Source: Grammothele lineata (Eukaryota; Basidiomycota; Agaricomycetes; Polyporales; Polyporaceae). Taken from it: a DNA stretch of 64,000 nt. Shown here piece after piece: positions 23,130-33,347 of this stretch. Position numbers and translations under genes: made by a program. The DNA is taken from contig NDFF03000368.1 in the NCBI GenBank assembly GCA_002150815.3, forward strand, positions 1 to 64,000. Reading direction: 5' to 3'. The notes under the pieces were generated by a model, which saw only the letters and a program-made list of their open reading frames with translations, made no database searches and was not told the origin of the DNA. The number at the start of each line of letters is the position of its first letter. Position 1 is the first letter of the stretch.

Positions 23130-24186
23130 CGATTAGAGATCCACTTTCCGCGCCGCCGAGCCGCGCTTAGGTCTCAAGCCGCCTGAAGACGGCGGGCCGC
23201 ACGGGATGGGGGCGTCACTGTTAGCACGAGACCGTGACAGTGTCACGAGGAGCGAACACATCAGAAAGCGCCCACGGCGTGCGAGTGAAATACGCACTGG
23301 TCGTGATACGGCCTCGAGCCCCTCAACGGAGTATGTTGGAGCCTTGGGGGCGCAGAGTCCAGTGCGTACAACGAGAGGACTGAAAGCAGCGGCAACAAAG
23401 ACGTCCTCCCTGCCCCGTTCGCATCGCTACGGCATCACATTCCAGCTGTGGGCCAAAAAGTTCAGGAATACCGTCGCCCAAGGCTAAGGAAGGCATACTC
23501 CAAGGTGTCTACGGTTGAGAAAGGCGTTACTCTTGAGCCCCAGTAGACTTGGATGGATGTCACAGGCCAGCTCGTTCTGGAGAGGGCCGGTTGAGGTCAT
23601 ATGCGCCCACCCACTGAGGAGATAACGTACCTCCACCCTGTCTAAAGCAATCCCACCCAATCCAGACACAGTCCGACTATCCCAGATTCACCATCAGCAG
23701 AATGGACCAACGTCTCGGGATTTAGCGGCGCTCCTCCAAAAACGATACGGGTCAGAGGGTCGGGCAACTACGCCGGTTGATCACCGAGGAAGCGTAGAAT
23801 CCACTCCGTTCTTATGAGGGCCCTCTGACCATTGCCCTAACATACGTGTGCGCCATTGTCAGCCACAGATAGATAGGTGTTGATTCCAATCACCTGGGGA
23901 TTGAAACATTGACTGGCAGAGCGGCGACAGGCGGCCTGTGACTACGGGTTAGCGTATATACGGGGTTGGCGATCTGAGGCCCCATGCCAAAGCAGATATC
24001 GACGCGCCAAGATAATCGAGGAATCCAGAGATTGAGGAAATCGAGCGATCGAGGAGCTGTACAACGGCGGATAAGAGACAAGGCTTCAAGCTTTTGAGGA
24101 TGGTGGTGGGAGCGGTCGAAGGTGACAGGTGCTAACGTTGATCGAGATCGGCAGAGCGCGTCTAACTTGTTCACTTGTTCTTTGAG
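23130..24186. other. intergenic, nothing recognised
   Basis: No supported gene or repeat was found. It ends with CTTTGAG (24,180-24,186), the left target duplication of the next element. Confidence 0.45.
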
Positions 24187-25060
24187 TGGGGACGGGCAAC
24201 GCCCGCTTTGCCGAGCTAGCGCACGTCCGGACGCTATCTGGGCGCTTGGTCGTTAAGATCTGTTGTAAACTTCGGCATGGGCGGCATGTGTAAGAGATAA
24301 GGCCCTCTAATCCAATCTAATCGCCTTCCCCTCTCCCTCCTGGGAAATACGGAGACGTGCTCGAGACCGAGGCTCTCGCCCATCTCGTCATCGGTCTCTC
24401 GGCTCAGCTCAACAAGTTCCCACCATACAGCCGACGCGGACGCGAGGGAGATGTCTACCAGACTACCGAGGTAACTTTCGCCACTCCTTGCAATGACAAT
24501 TGCGCACTCCAAAGTGCTCCGATTACCATGAAACCAAGTGCGGCGGTTAGCCACTAATTAGACGCATCCATCCTTAAATACAGAATTTCAATAGAGGCCG
24601 TGGTTCGAGTTCTATTCACCTTACAAAAATCGACATTTAAGAACATCGGCCCCCCAGCATCCCTTCCACGAAAATCGAAGAATTTCCCGCAGAAAGTGAG
24701 TATCGAAGAAGAAACTGCACGTTTGGTGAACGACGATAGCGGTGGGCGCGGCTTACCTAAGGATTAAACGCTCAGCGATAGATATCTCTTTCTCTGAGCA
24801 GATAAACACAACCGACGGGGTCGCCACGGCTAGATGAGAGCTGAGGCGCGGAGTGAAAGCAAGCGAGGGGCTCACGCGACGAGCCCAGTTCACACGAGAG
24901 GCCTGGAGTCTGGGCCAACGTAGCGGACGCGTAGAAGATGATCACGTTCACGTGATCTCACGGAGTCTTATCTGTTGAGATAAGTTCTAATCTCCAACGA
25001 TATGGGCCGTGAGACCATTACATCAGCTGGACGCTCGCGTACGGGCGCTGCCCGTCCCCA
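24187..25060. mobile_element. 874-bp TIR element, copy 1 (7-bp TSD CTTTGAG)
   Basis: Terminal inverted repeats start TGGGGACGGGCAACGCCCG on the left and are mirrored by CGGGCGCTGCCCGTCCCCA on the right. The element is flanked by CTTTGAG on both sides (24,180-24,186 and 25,061-25,067). A second copy with different 7-bp flanks lies at 51,572-52,436, confirming the ends. It encodes only a 106-codon reading frame, so it looks non-autonomous. The 7-bp duplication does not fit the 8-bp of hAT or the TA of mariner; I cannot assign a superfamily. Confidence 0.85.
24234..24554 (-). CDS. 106-codon ORF inside the 874-bp element
   Basis: Reads MANRRTWFHGNRSTLECA and ends KFTTDLNDQAPR. The same frame is open at 51,619-51,939 in copy 2. 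Between copies I count about 20 base changes and about 11 amino-acid changes, many of them C/T or G/A, so there is no clear sign of purifying selection. No domain is recognised. It is more likely a passively open frame or captured gene piece than a functional protein. Confidence 0.3.
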   Translation of the reverse strand: MANRRTWFHGNRSTLECAIVIARSGESYLGSLVDISLASASAVWWELVELSRETDDEMGESLGLEHVSVFPRRERGRRLDWIRGPYLLHMPPMPKFTTDLNDQAPR

Positions 25061-25061
25061 C

Positions 25062-25652
25062 TTTGAGCGGCGCGAAGCGCGCCCGGGTCCGATTCTTTTC
25101 CTATTATGAACACGGTGTCATACACCAACGCCCAGCACCGTCCATTTCCACGTAGATACGTTGTCCCGCCCTCGCCATTATTCGTACGTTCCCCATGGAC
25201 CGGAGCGCAGTAAGGAGACCGTAGACGCCATCAAGCATGACTGCCAAGTTCCAGCACCTCTCGAAGAAACCCCATCCCGTACAAGAGCGCTTTCGCACAG
25301 AATCACTGGTCCCTCGTCGCAAGTTGCGACACCGGTAACTGTGACACCCGCCGCTTCTCACCGAAGCGAGAGTACCGTCGTACTTAGAGGGAGTATTGGC
25401 GGCAAGGTGGAACAGGTATGCAAGTTCGGATGACTTCGGGTAGTATCGGGAATATACGGGTACAACGAAATGTGCAACGAAAGTCACATGATAGAATGCC
25501 GTTCCAAAGGATACGGGTGCACGCGGGTTGATAGACGGGAGCAACCGGGTGCAACAAAAGTCACGTGCTAGAAAGTCCTCCCTGCGATAGGTGTGCGCCG
25601 GGATTCAGCTAGCGCACGATTCGCGTGCCGAGCGCCGGGCTCGTGAGTCGTG
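25062..25652. other. region with a ~25-bp direct repeat, probable LINE 3' flank
   Basis: GTGCAACRAAAGTCACRTG (R = A/G) and its 3' continuation occur at 25,472-25,496 and 25,549-25,573. A partial match (GTCACGTGCTAG) is at 27,786-27,797, on the other side of the RNase H fragment. The repeats lie just downstream of the retrotransposon fragment in its reading direction and may be its 3' tail. Nothing else is recognised. Confidence 0.4.
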
Positions 25653-27050
25653 TTATAAGCTGGGCGCGTCCACGAACGTGAACGCACTCTCATTCGCTGT
25701 CAGAAACGAGTTGAAGTCGCGGTAAGCGTTCAACCGTTGCAAGAATTCGAACTCGCCGCGACAATTCCACCACCGGCGGTATTTCGGGCACTTCAGCAAG
25801 ACGTGCGCCCTGTCCTGGAGTACTCCGCACTCCGGGCAGTTCACAGGTTCGTGGGGGAAGAAGCGCCGCCAGAAGGACCCCAGCGGTGCGTGATCGAGGA
25901 CTGCTCTGCAAAAGCGTGCCATCGCTGATTTAGAGTCGCCGTGCGCTTTGAGGGCCGGGCTCGTCGTGTGACTAGGTGGGTCGAACACTATCAGTTTGAG
26001 GAAGTGTTGACTCCTGTACGTAGGTGATGAGCGGTATTCCTCCCGCCAATCGGATTTCAGCTGCACAGCTAGGAGGTGCCGTGCGTGTGCCAGTGAGCAC
26101 TCGTCGTGCTCGAGTGGGAGGTCCGCGGCTCGCTTAGCGTCCTCGTCCGCCTCCTCGTTCCGCTTGATCCCAGTGTAGAACGGGCACCAGTAGAATACAA
26201 TTCGCCGCCGGTCGTCTTTCGCGAGCCATTCGCGGACGTTGCGGCATGCTATCACGGATACTAGTGGCTGCCCATGTAAGCCGGGGTCCAGCAATGTTTT
26301 CAGCGCTGATTCATTGTCAGCCACCACATTTATGGTCTCGCAGGGCTGTTTTGTCGCGAATGCGAGCCCCATGCCGCCTGCGACCATTTCTGCGTCGTAG
26401 GAGGTGCCGCGGCCGCACGCGATATCTCGCTTGAACAGTAGCCTGCCCGCGCGGTATGCACGGAACGCTGCCCCGGTTCGGCGGCGTGGCTTGGGGAACA
26501 GTGAGCCGTCACAGAAAATCGTGACCGCTCGCCGGTCGTTCACGGCCTCACGGAGTCGCGATGTGAGGATTGTGTCGACCCACTCCGCGAGCTCATCGGA
26601 ATCCTTCTTGGGATGGTCGAGGTGCCACTTGAGTCTGTCTCCGTACACATCGAGAACGCGCGCGCCCGGGCGCGCCTCAGCGTGCAGGGGCACAAACTGT
26701 CCCGTGCACACCCGCCCTGCAAAATCGACTGCCACTAAGGGCGTCTCCGATGAATCCGGACCCGTCCCTATCAGGAATGCGACGTTCGGCGCAAGGTGAT
26801 TGCACGCCCATGGGTTTGGCAGTGCCGCAAGGAGCGGGTGTGACGCCATGAGTGTGTTCGCGCGTAGGCCAGTCCAGTTGACCAACTTCTCAATGTGCGG
26901 CCGGATACGGCGGCACCGTTCGGCGCTCAGCACTCCGCGCCCTGCAGCTTGCGCTCTCCGAGTCTCTCTAGCATTCGCGTCCGCTTCCTCCACTTTCCTT
27001 TCATGAGAACCAGTGGGATCTCTATAAGAGCACCCCGGATGCCTAAGCAT
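25653..27050 (-). CDS. 5'-truncated non-LTR retrotransposon, RNase H end
   Basis: A single 465-codon frame corresponds to the C-terminal part of a LINE ORF2 (Tad/I-like architecture). The RNase H catalytic set is visible: D in TIFCDGS (~26,510), E in YDAEMVAGG (~26,395), D in VVADNESA (~26,310) and D in KRNEEADEDAK (~26,150). A terminal cysteine-histidine motif CPECGVLQDRAHVLLKCP (~25,835-25,780) is typical of LINE ORF2 ends. No reverse-transcriptase motif (such as YADD) is found upstream to 28 kb, so the copy is 5'-truncated, as usual for LINEs. The RNase H frame is undisturbed, suggesting a fairly young copy. It is on its own not capable of retrotransposition. Confidence 0.8.
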   Translation of the reverse strand: MLRHPGCSYRDPTGSHERKVEEADANARETRRAQAAGRGVLSAERCRRIRPHIEKLVNWTGLRANTLMASHPLLAALPNPWACNHLAPNVAFLIGTGPDSSETPLVAVDFAGRVCTGQFVPLHAEARPGARVLDVYGDRLKWHLDHPKKDSDELAEWVDTILTSRLREAVNDRRAVTIFCDGSLFPKPRRRTGAAFRAYRAGRLLFKRDIACGRGTSYDAEMVAGGMGLAFATKQPCETINVVADNESALKTLLDPGLHGQPLVSVIACRNVREWLAKDDRRRIVFYWCPFYTGIKRNEEADEDAKRAADLPLEHDECSLAHARHLLAVQLKSDWREEYRSSPTYRSQHFLKLIVFDPPSHTTSPALKAHGDSKSAMARFCRAVLDHAPLGSFWRRFFPHEPVNCPECGVLQDRAHVLLKCPKYRRWWNCRGEFEFLQRLNAYRDFNSFLTANESAFTFVDAPSL

Positions 27051-27845
27051 AGGTGTAGGCCATACGGTGGAATGTCACGAAGGGCTCAGACTTTGCTCAG
27101 ACTGCTGAGGGAACGGCCCCGCTCGCTTGCCATCAATGGACATCATGCGTCTGCTCTCAAGCGCCCTGCTGGTGACCTGACCCACGACCTGACCCACGAC
27201 CTCGAAGAATTGAGCAGCCCTATAAGTGGCGCCACCATCACCCGCCCTGAGCGCACCGCCCAGCAGGATCAGCAACGATGATCGCAGTCGCGCTCGTCAG
27301 TACAGCCTCTCTATGAATATACGCGCCTACCCGTGCCCCTTGAGTCATACCCGTGATCGACGCCCAGTGCTCACTGCCTGCATGTACACTCCTCCAGCCC
27401 TCGTGCGATTGGGGAGGGTCTCTAGCGGAACGTCTGTGGCAACGAGACTACCCGTGCACACGGATAGGTGCTGCCAGCAAATTGAGCGGTGCAGGACGCT
27501 GGGCAGCCAAATCCTTGTCTCGTGGGCGCATGCCGCCTTGGCCGCGATCCAACCTTAAGAATACTATAACACGCGCGTTGCTGACCACGAGGCGTAGAAC
27601 GAACCTGTTTAGTTACAAGCGGAGCGTAATCAGTTATGTTTACTCCCCTGTATCTATAGGCAAACGTTGTATCCCTTGTAGAATGACACGCCTCCTTGGT
27701 CATCACAGACCGCTCTGTCCTTTTGTCCCTTTGGGATTAGAATTGCGTTATGGTCCACAACAAAGGCTCCACATTATTAGGGAAGGTCACGTGCTAGGAT
27801 ATAATCTCGTCCGACTTCATAGTCACATCTTCAATCTTCATAGCA
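27051..27845. other. intergenic between LINE fragment and KDZ2
   Basis: No gene recognised. The left end of KDZ2 should lie here, but I could not identify an inverted repeat or target duplication. Confidence 0.4.
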
Positions 27846-30800
27846 CTAAGGCGACCCTGTATCGCAACAACGGGATCCGCCAATATATCTGTACAAGATC
27901 CCTCCAATGCCGCCGCCCACTCGTCTTCTGACTGCGAAGGACGCGTAAATAGGTGGTCGGGATTCAGAGACACATGCACGTACAACCTGAACGGTAGTCC
28001 TCTTATAATGCTCTTGGCATTTTCGCAGCATCCGAACGTACCGATATGCTTGCCTACGGGGATGAAGAATAACCTCAGTAGATGTCCAGCTAAGGAAAAG
28101 ATTAGTTGTACGACTTACTTGCGCGCATGAGCAGCCGGGCCAGACTCTCCTTCGAGCTCGTAGCCATCCGCGATTGTCGTCCAATGGCGGCGAAAATGAG
28201 CAAAGAAGCGGATTGTACGTCGCATCTCCTCAATCAAGAGACGAATCTCCTCATTCCAGCGAGCACACAGTGCACTTGATCGGAACCAATGCACGCGCTT
28301 GACTGTTACACGTGCGTCAGAGCAGGCATTAACGTAGAAGATACAGGACTCACCTTCGGCGAAATACGCCTTATATGCAGGATCGGTCTCGTTCCCGACG
28401 AAGCTGAAGTCGTCCCAAATCCAAGACACGGACTTACGACTTTGACCGATGCTATTGGCTGAGTTCGTCAGCGTAAATTGGACAACGTCTTTCTTACGAA
28501 GAAGCCGGAAGGCGGGATCCTCTTGCGAAACTCCGAGGCGAAGCAGGCTAATCCTGGCTCGGCGGTAGTCGTCAGCATTAGCCACTATCTGGTCATACTT
28601 GCGGCGGATCTTCTTTCCCATGCGTGTGTGAGCAACCTTGCCTGAAAGGTCGAATTGCTTGACTTTGAGGGACTCGGAGACGATGATATGTGAACGGAGA
28701 GCTTCGAGTGCATCCCTGGCCTCCGCTTTGCGTATAATGACCTCCCAGTCGACAAGGGATTTCGCTGCTGACTGAGCGAGGACACGACAATCAAAAGAGG
28801 ACGGTAGGGGGATGTTCACAGCATACACTTCGCGCCAGATGTCCGATTTGCAATCGGGATCGCGCAAAGGGGGTAGACCGATGTCAGCTCGCGCACTGGT
28901 GTTCTTGACGTCTGGGCGCAGGTCGGAGTTGTCGTGCAAGGGGGAGAAGAAGTTGGCCTGGGAAGCACCTGTAGGGGCCGAAGCGTTAGAGAAGAAATAA
29001 GGCACTATTGGCCGAAGGTTCATACCGGCTGCGCTGCCATCCAAGGATGGAGGCGTCGGCGGCGCCGGTTTCCCCGCGGGGTCAGCAGCCATCGCCTCAC
29101 GGGCGGCGTCTTCCAGGGGAGGCTGAAGGTGGGTGTTGAAGCTCTCCTGCCAGCTGAGAACCCTGTCGACGAAGTCTTGGCGGGCTCGTTGGAGAGCTTC
29201 GCGAACATCGTCACTGCCATCATCGTCCTGAATCGCATCAAGAAGATCTTCGCTACAGGAAAAATGAGCATAGCATAGAAGATGCAAACTATGAGCGCAC
29301 CGAATCGCTTGCAACCGGACACCCTCGTATATGGCGTCGAAGATCGCAGCGCTTACGTGGCCGAATTCACCGATATCTAGCTTGTCCTTGACATCCTTCA
29401 GAAGCTCCGTTGTGCTTAGCCCTACGACAAAGGGTAAGGAGACGCTGACTGAGATGAACAGTCGACCAACCGCGATCCACAGAGACTTCGTAAATATTCT
29501 TGAGATTGTGATGCTTACTGAGATCGGTGACGTCTTCTTGCCACTGTTTCTCGATGCGCTTCATCTCGGTTATCTCTTCCTTGGTGAAGTTTTTCTCCAA
29601 CGTGGACATGTGCTTATTCACTTCTTGCGAACGCGTGACCGCGTTAAGAAGGCGATCGGCCAGGTCTTTAGCTATGGCAGGCAATGTCAGCATGTGATAA
29701 TGGAGAGGCGGTTCGTACATACGGGTGGAGTGAACGCGCCGTACGTTGAGATCGTTCCAGACGTCGTTGAGAAAGTCATGCCGGTGACCCCACGTCATCT
29801 CCTTTGCACGCGTCGCGAACGTGTTGAGGACCGCCCAGATGCGTTCGCACGCCTCTCCGTCCGTGAGCCCGACACCACGAAGGAAGTTGTATGCGAACTT
29901 GTACCGGCACTTAAGTTGGTGAGCCGGGAGATGAAACTTGCCTACGGCGGCTAAAGTGAACGGGAAAACGGTATCTGAGTTTGGCATACACCTCAAGAAG
30001 CCGAATGCCTCCTTAATGTATTTGATGCGGTCGTTGAAGTGGATGCGATACTGGCAGTTGACGTCGTAACCGGAGACCCACATGTGGAGATTGTAGTAGG
30101 GCCTCAAGCCGCTGCAATGAGCCAGATCGGAGTATAGATATCTACAGATCTCGCTGAGGAGACGTCGTTGTCATGGAAATATGAGGCGTACCCTTCACCG
30201 CCCACTATATCGACAACACTATTTTGAATGGCGAACATGTGGCGCGCGCAAGTCAGACCAAGTATCCCTGTGACGCGCCCGCCATAGCGTGAGTAGCCAA
30301 GAGCTCCGAACTTGTGGCATGTAGTCGGCTAGAAGGCTGACTCAGCGTAACGAACTGTATAGGAGGGAATCGCTAACCTCCTTCTCGGTAGGTGGCTTCA
30401 TTGACCTCACGAAAGTCGCAGCCTCTTGCTCTTCGACCCAGAAGCCGGCACCTTGAGTCAGAGGTCGGTCGTTGAGGTCCATGGGCTTCAATTTCTGAGA
30501 CTGTTGGAAGTTGCCGTCTACGGCGTGAAAATGCGCTTCGAGGAATCTAATGGAGCATAAGCAGCAGATCCCTCGCGTCTCGAAACAAGCGAAGCTCACT
30601 TGTCCTCCTCTGGGCGATCTTGCCAGCGCGGGTGTAGGTTATACTTGGGTTGAGGGCAAGCGGGGCATAGGACGCCGAGACATCCTTCCGGAAGCGACGC
30701 GGTAGGCTGGACATTGTTGCGTTTCGTTGCGCGTACCAGCGCAAATTCCCGGGTTGCGGTGAGGAACTCTCTATAGCGGTCCTGAGAGACGTCGTCAAAG

Positions 30801-31836
30801 AAAGCCTCTGTCAGAGGGTGGGTAAACATACCGGCACCTCGTCCGCGCAAACGTTGTCCGTCGTGCGCTTGAGATACTCTACGTAGTCTTCCGTTGAGAT
30901 GGCCGACTGGAGCGACAGAAGTTGGTGATCCCGTAGACAGCTGAGTGAAAAGGCTGTCTCAGGTCGAACCCACGAGCCTGGCCAAAGACCGAAGCGAATG
31001 AGCTGCAACGGTTCAGGCGTTGGTTGCTGAGTCTTCACATCAACGCAGCGGCAGAAAACGACGTTGTAAGAATGGATCCCGTGATCGTGGATGATCGTCA
31101 TCGGTCTTGGCTCTCGAACGGTGGTAGGGCATGGCTGACCGTCGTGGCCAAAGTTCAGCGAGAGTTTGGTGTTCTCTGTCAGGGTACCAAGCGATCGTCT
31201 GTTCCAGAACTTCTTCTGCGGGTCCCAGTCCTCGATCCGATGGAAGGGGTTGTGGTAATGATTGGTAACGACACACCGAGCGCATTGGATCGATGGATTA
31301 TAGCAGTCCGAGCATCGGAACGCGTGGTCACCACGACCTTGGTTGAGGAGGGTTTTGCATGAGGTGCATGGGAAAGGGTATTCAGGACCTGCCGCGCGTT
31401 CTAACAGGCTGTTCTGTACCCGAGAGGCCCAGCCTACAAGAAACTCTCGCATTCGTACGGAAGGTGCCTTGTCGTTAAGATATTGAGCCGGCACTATGAA
31501 GGTTGAAGAGAAGGGGAAACTCACGATCGTATTGTTGATCTTTGGGTCAGCCTTGATTTTGATAGAGGTCGACGACACACCAGCGATGCTCGACTCCGGT
31601 TTCAACGACGAACCTGCAGCAGGTGCTTCAGGCGTTGCGGGGTCAGGTTTTGGAACGCCGGCGTGGGGGTTCACTGAAGAGGACGGGGCATGAACGGGTG
31701 GCTGGTGGGAAGCGGAGGTCGAAGTTGCCCGAAGATCGCTCTGAAGGCCACTCCAGGGGTTTTTCGAGGACTGCGCGTTCCTAGTATGGGCTCTGCGAAC
31801 GTTTCCGCGGCCAGCGTTCCCCGGCGTCTTTGCCAT
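27846..31836 (-). CDS. KDZ transposase (KDZ2), multi-exon
   Basis: KDZ-superfamily transposase starting MAKTPGNAGRGNVRRAH at 31,836. In order: disordered N-terminus; CxC2 cluster (PCTSC, FRCSDC, CARC, then PFHRIEDW, ~31,370-31,210); CPACPQPKYNL (~30,650); CARHMF...SVVDIVGGEG (~30,240-30,190); YDVNCQY (~30,065-30,045); and DGEACERIW (~29,855-29,830). Then come the C-terminal LLIEEMRRTIRFF helix (~28,245-28,205) and a last exon KQAYRYVRMLRKCQEHYK reached through a GTAAGT...CGTAG intron near 28,125-28,065. The acidic catalytic residues seen in KDZ1 and KDZ3 are all present. The region 30,300-30,350 needs an intron (GTTAGC...TTCTAG) to avoid an in-frame stop. The terminal exon may run to the stop near 27,846. 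Likely intact. Confidence 0.82.
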
Positions 31837-31839
31837 AGC

Positions 31840-33347
31840 GAGTATTTCAAAGGTGGTGAGGATAGGCTGCCAGACAAGGCGAAGGGCTGCAAGGGAGGTT
31901 TGGAAAACGAAGGCCTGATCGAACGGAGCGGGGGACTGTGGAGATAGAAGCGTTGGCCACTGGGAGCGGCGGGTGGGGTGGGACGGCGGGGTCCTGAGGT
32001 CGATAAGGAACGGGAGGCTGAGGCCGCCGAAGATCGCGCGTCCGATGAACAGATCGGTCGGAGGAGGCGGTGAGACGTATGTAGGTTGACATCTGAAAAT
32101 CTAAGCGTGCGTGTAAATTCCCAGGAAACAGACTGCTAGCTATGCCAGGTCTGTTCGCACCGGAGGAAGCCCTAATACGAGCACGGCGGTGGTATCACCG
32201 GTGCACCGTAAAAGACAAAGAAGGGCATTGGAGCGTTGACGTACCGTTTCTAAAGCCTAGGAGAGCCGCACGATGGCGGCCGAAGAGAGAGAAAAGGTTG
32301 CATTGGCGTCGGAGTAACATTGAACGAAGGGCGAAAAGGAGGGAACGCAACACCTTGATTTCCAGCGGCACTGGCAGGGGATGATGACCTACAAGCTGAC
32401 GCGAGGAGGGCGAAGACGCTGAGGCGATCGCGCGCAAAGACACGTGATTCGTGTCGGTTGTTGAATGAAGTTTGGCTTCGCATGTCATAGGCGTAGCCGC
32501 CGGCGCCGTGCCGTTCTCGATCTCTTCTCCGGTCTTGCTCTTTTTGTCCACGCTCTTTCGCCGGTACTAGTTTTCTGGTTCCGTAGCCTTCGTACGCCCA
32601 TGTTCACTCTGACACATCTTGCCCGTTGATGTAATATCATGTAGTATCGCGCCAAGATTCAGCCTGAAGTTCCAACGACCCATCGGCCTCGCAACTACGA
32701 CAACTCACGCCAACGAGAGGGGATATACATCCCACTCTTTGAGGCACCTGTGAGCTTAGACGAGACATAGTCTCAGTTGCCTTCCTCCTTCTCACTTCTT
32801 CGTCTTCCTTCCCCCTCGACTGCATCTCCTGGAGCCAACGATCACCTTGTGGCCTCCATTCCGTCTCGATATTATCCCAGCTCGTTCAATTTCCCTGACG
32901 GCATCTGTGCTGGACGACTGTTGTCTCTCGGGCCCCGCTTCTGCGTGGAGTGGCGTTCAGTCTCTGTTGCATTCTCGGTGAGTGCTGGTCGTCTGACGAA
33001 TTACTGGAATCGTACATATATTCATGGAGGCCTGTCCTTTCCTGTAGGGATTCGTTCCTTCATCATAGTGTGGTTTCGTAGTTTGGGTGTTGAGGACTCT
33101 AAAGGTAAGCTACGCGGTCTTGTGAATGCTACTTGCTCTGACTTCAATAACATAAATTTAGGACGACAGCAACGTGAGCCATCCAAGGTCGACGATCTCG
33201 TACCCCTTCCCAACGCCCTCTCAATAGTTGTTCATCCTAGTTGGCCGCAGTGAAGCTGATAGTACCACCTTCAAAAGCGTTCGCGTACGGTATGTGTTCT
33301 ATGTGCTTCTGTATTAGGCGGGTTTGAACCTTGCATCTGCCAGGAAC
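31840..33347. other. divergent intergenic region of KDZ2
   Basis: 1.5 kb lies between the KDZ2 transposase start and its head-to-head partner. It presumably contains promoters for both and perhaps a short 5' exon of the partner (near 33,160-33,330). No clear tandem repeats are seen here, unlike the equivalent KDZ3 region. Confidence 0.4.

Noticed and set aside
25653..27050. Cellular RNase H1 gene
   Set aside because: The RNase H fold is followed by the C-terminal cysteine-histidine motif of LINE ORF2 and lacks the N-terminal hybrid-binding domain of RNase H1.
29331..29954. 207-codon plus-strand frame
   Set aside because: It is antisense to the KDZ2 transposase core with the DGEACERIW motif.
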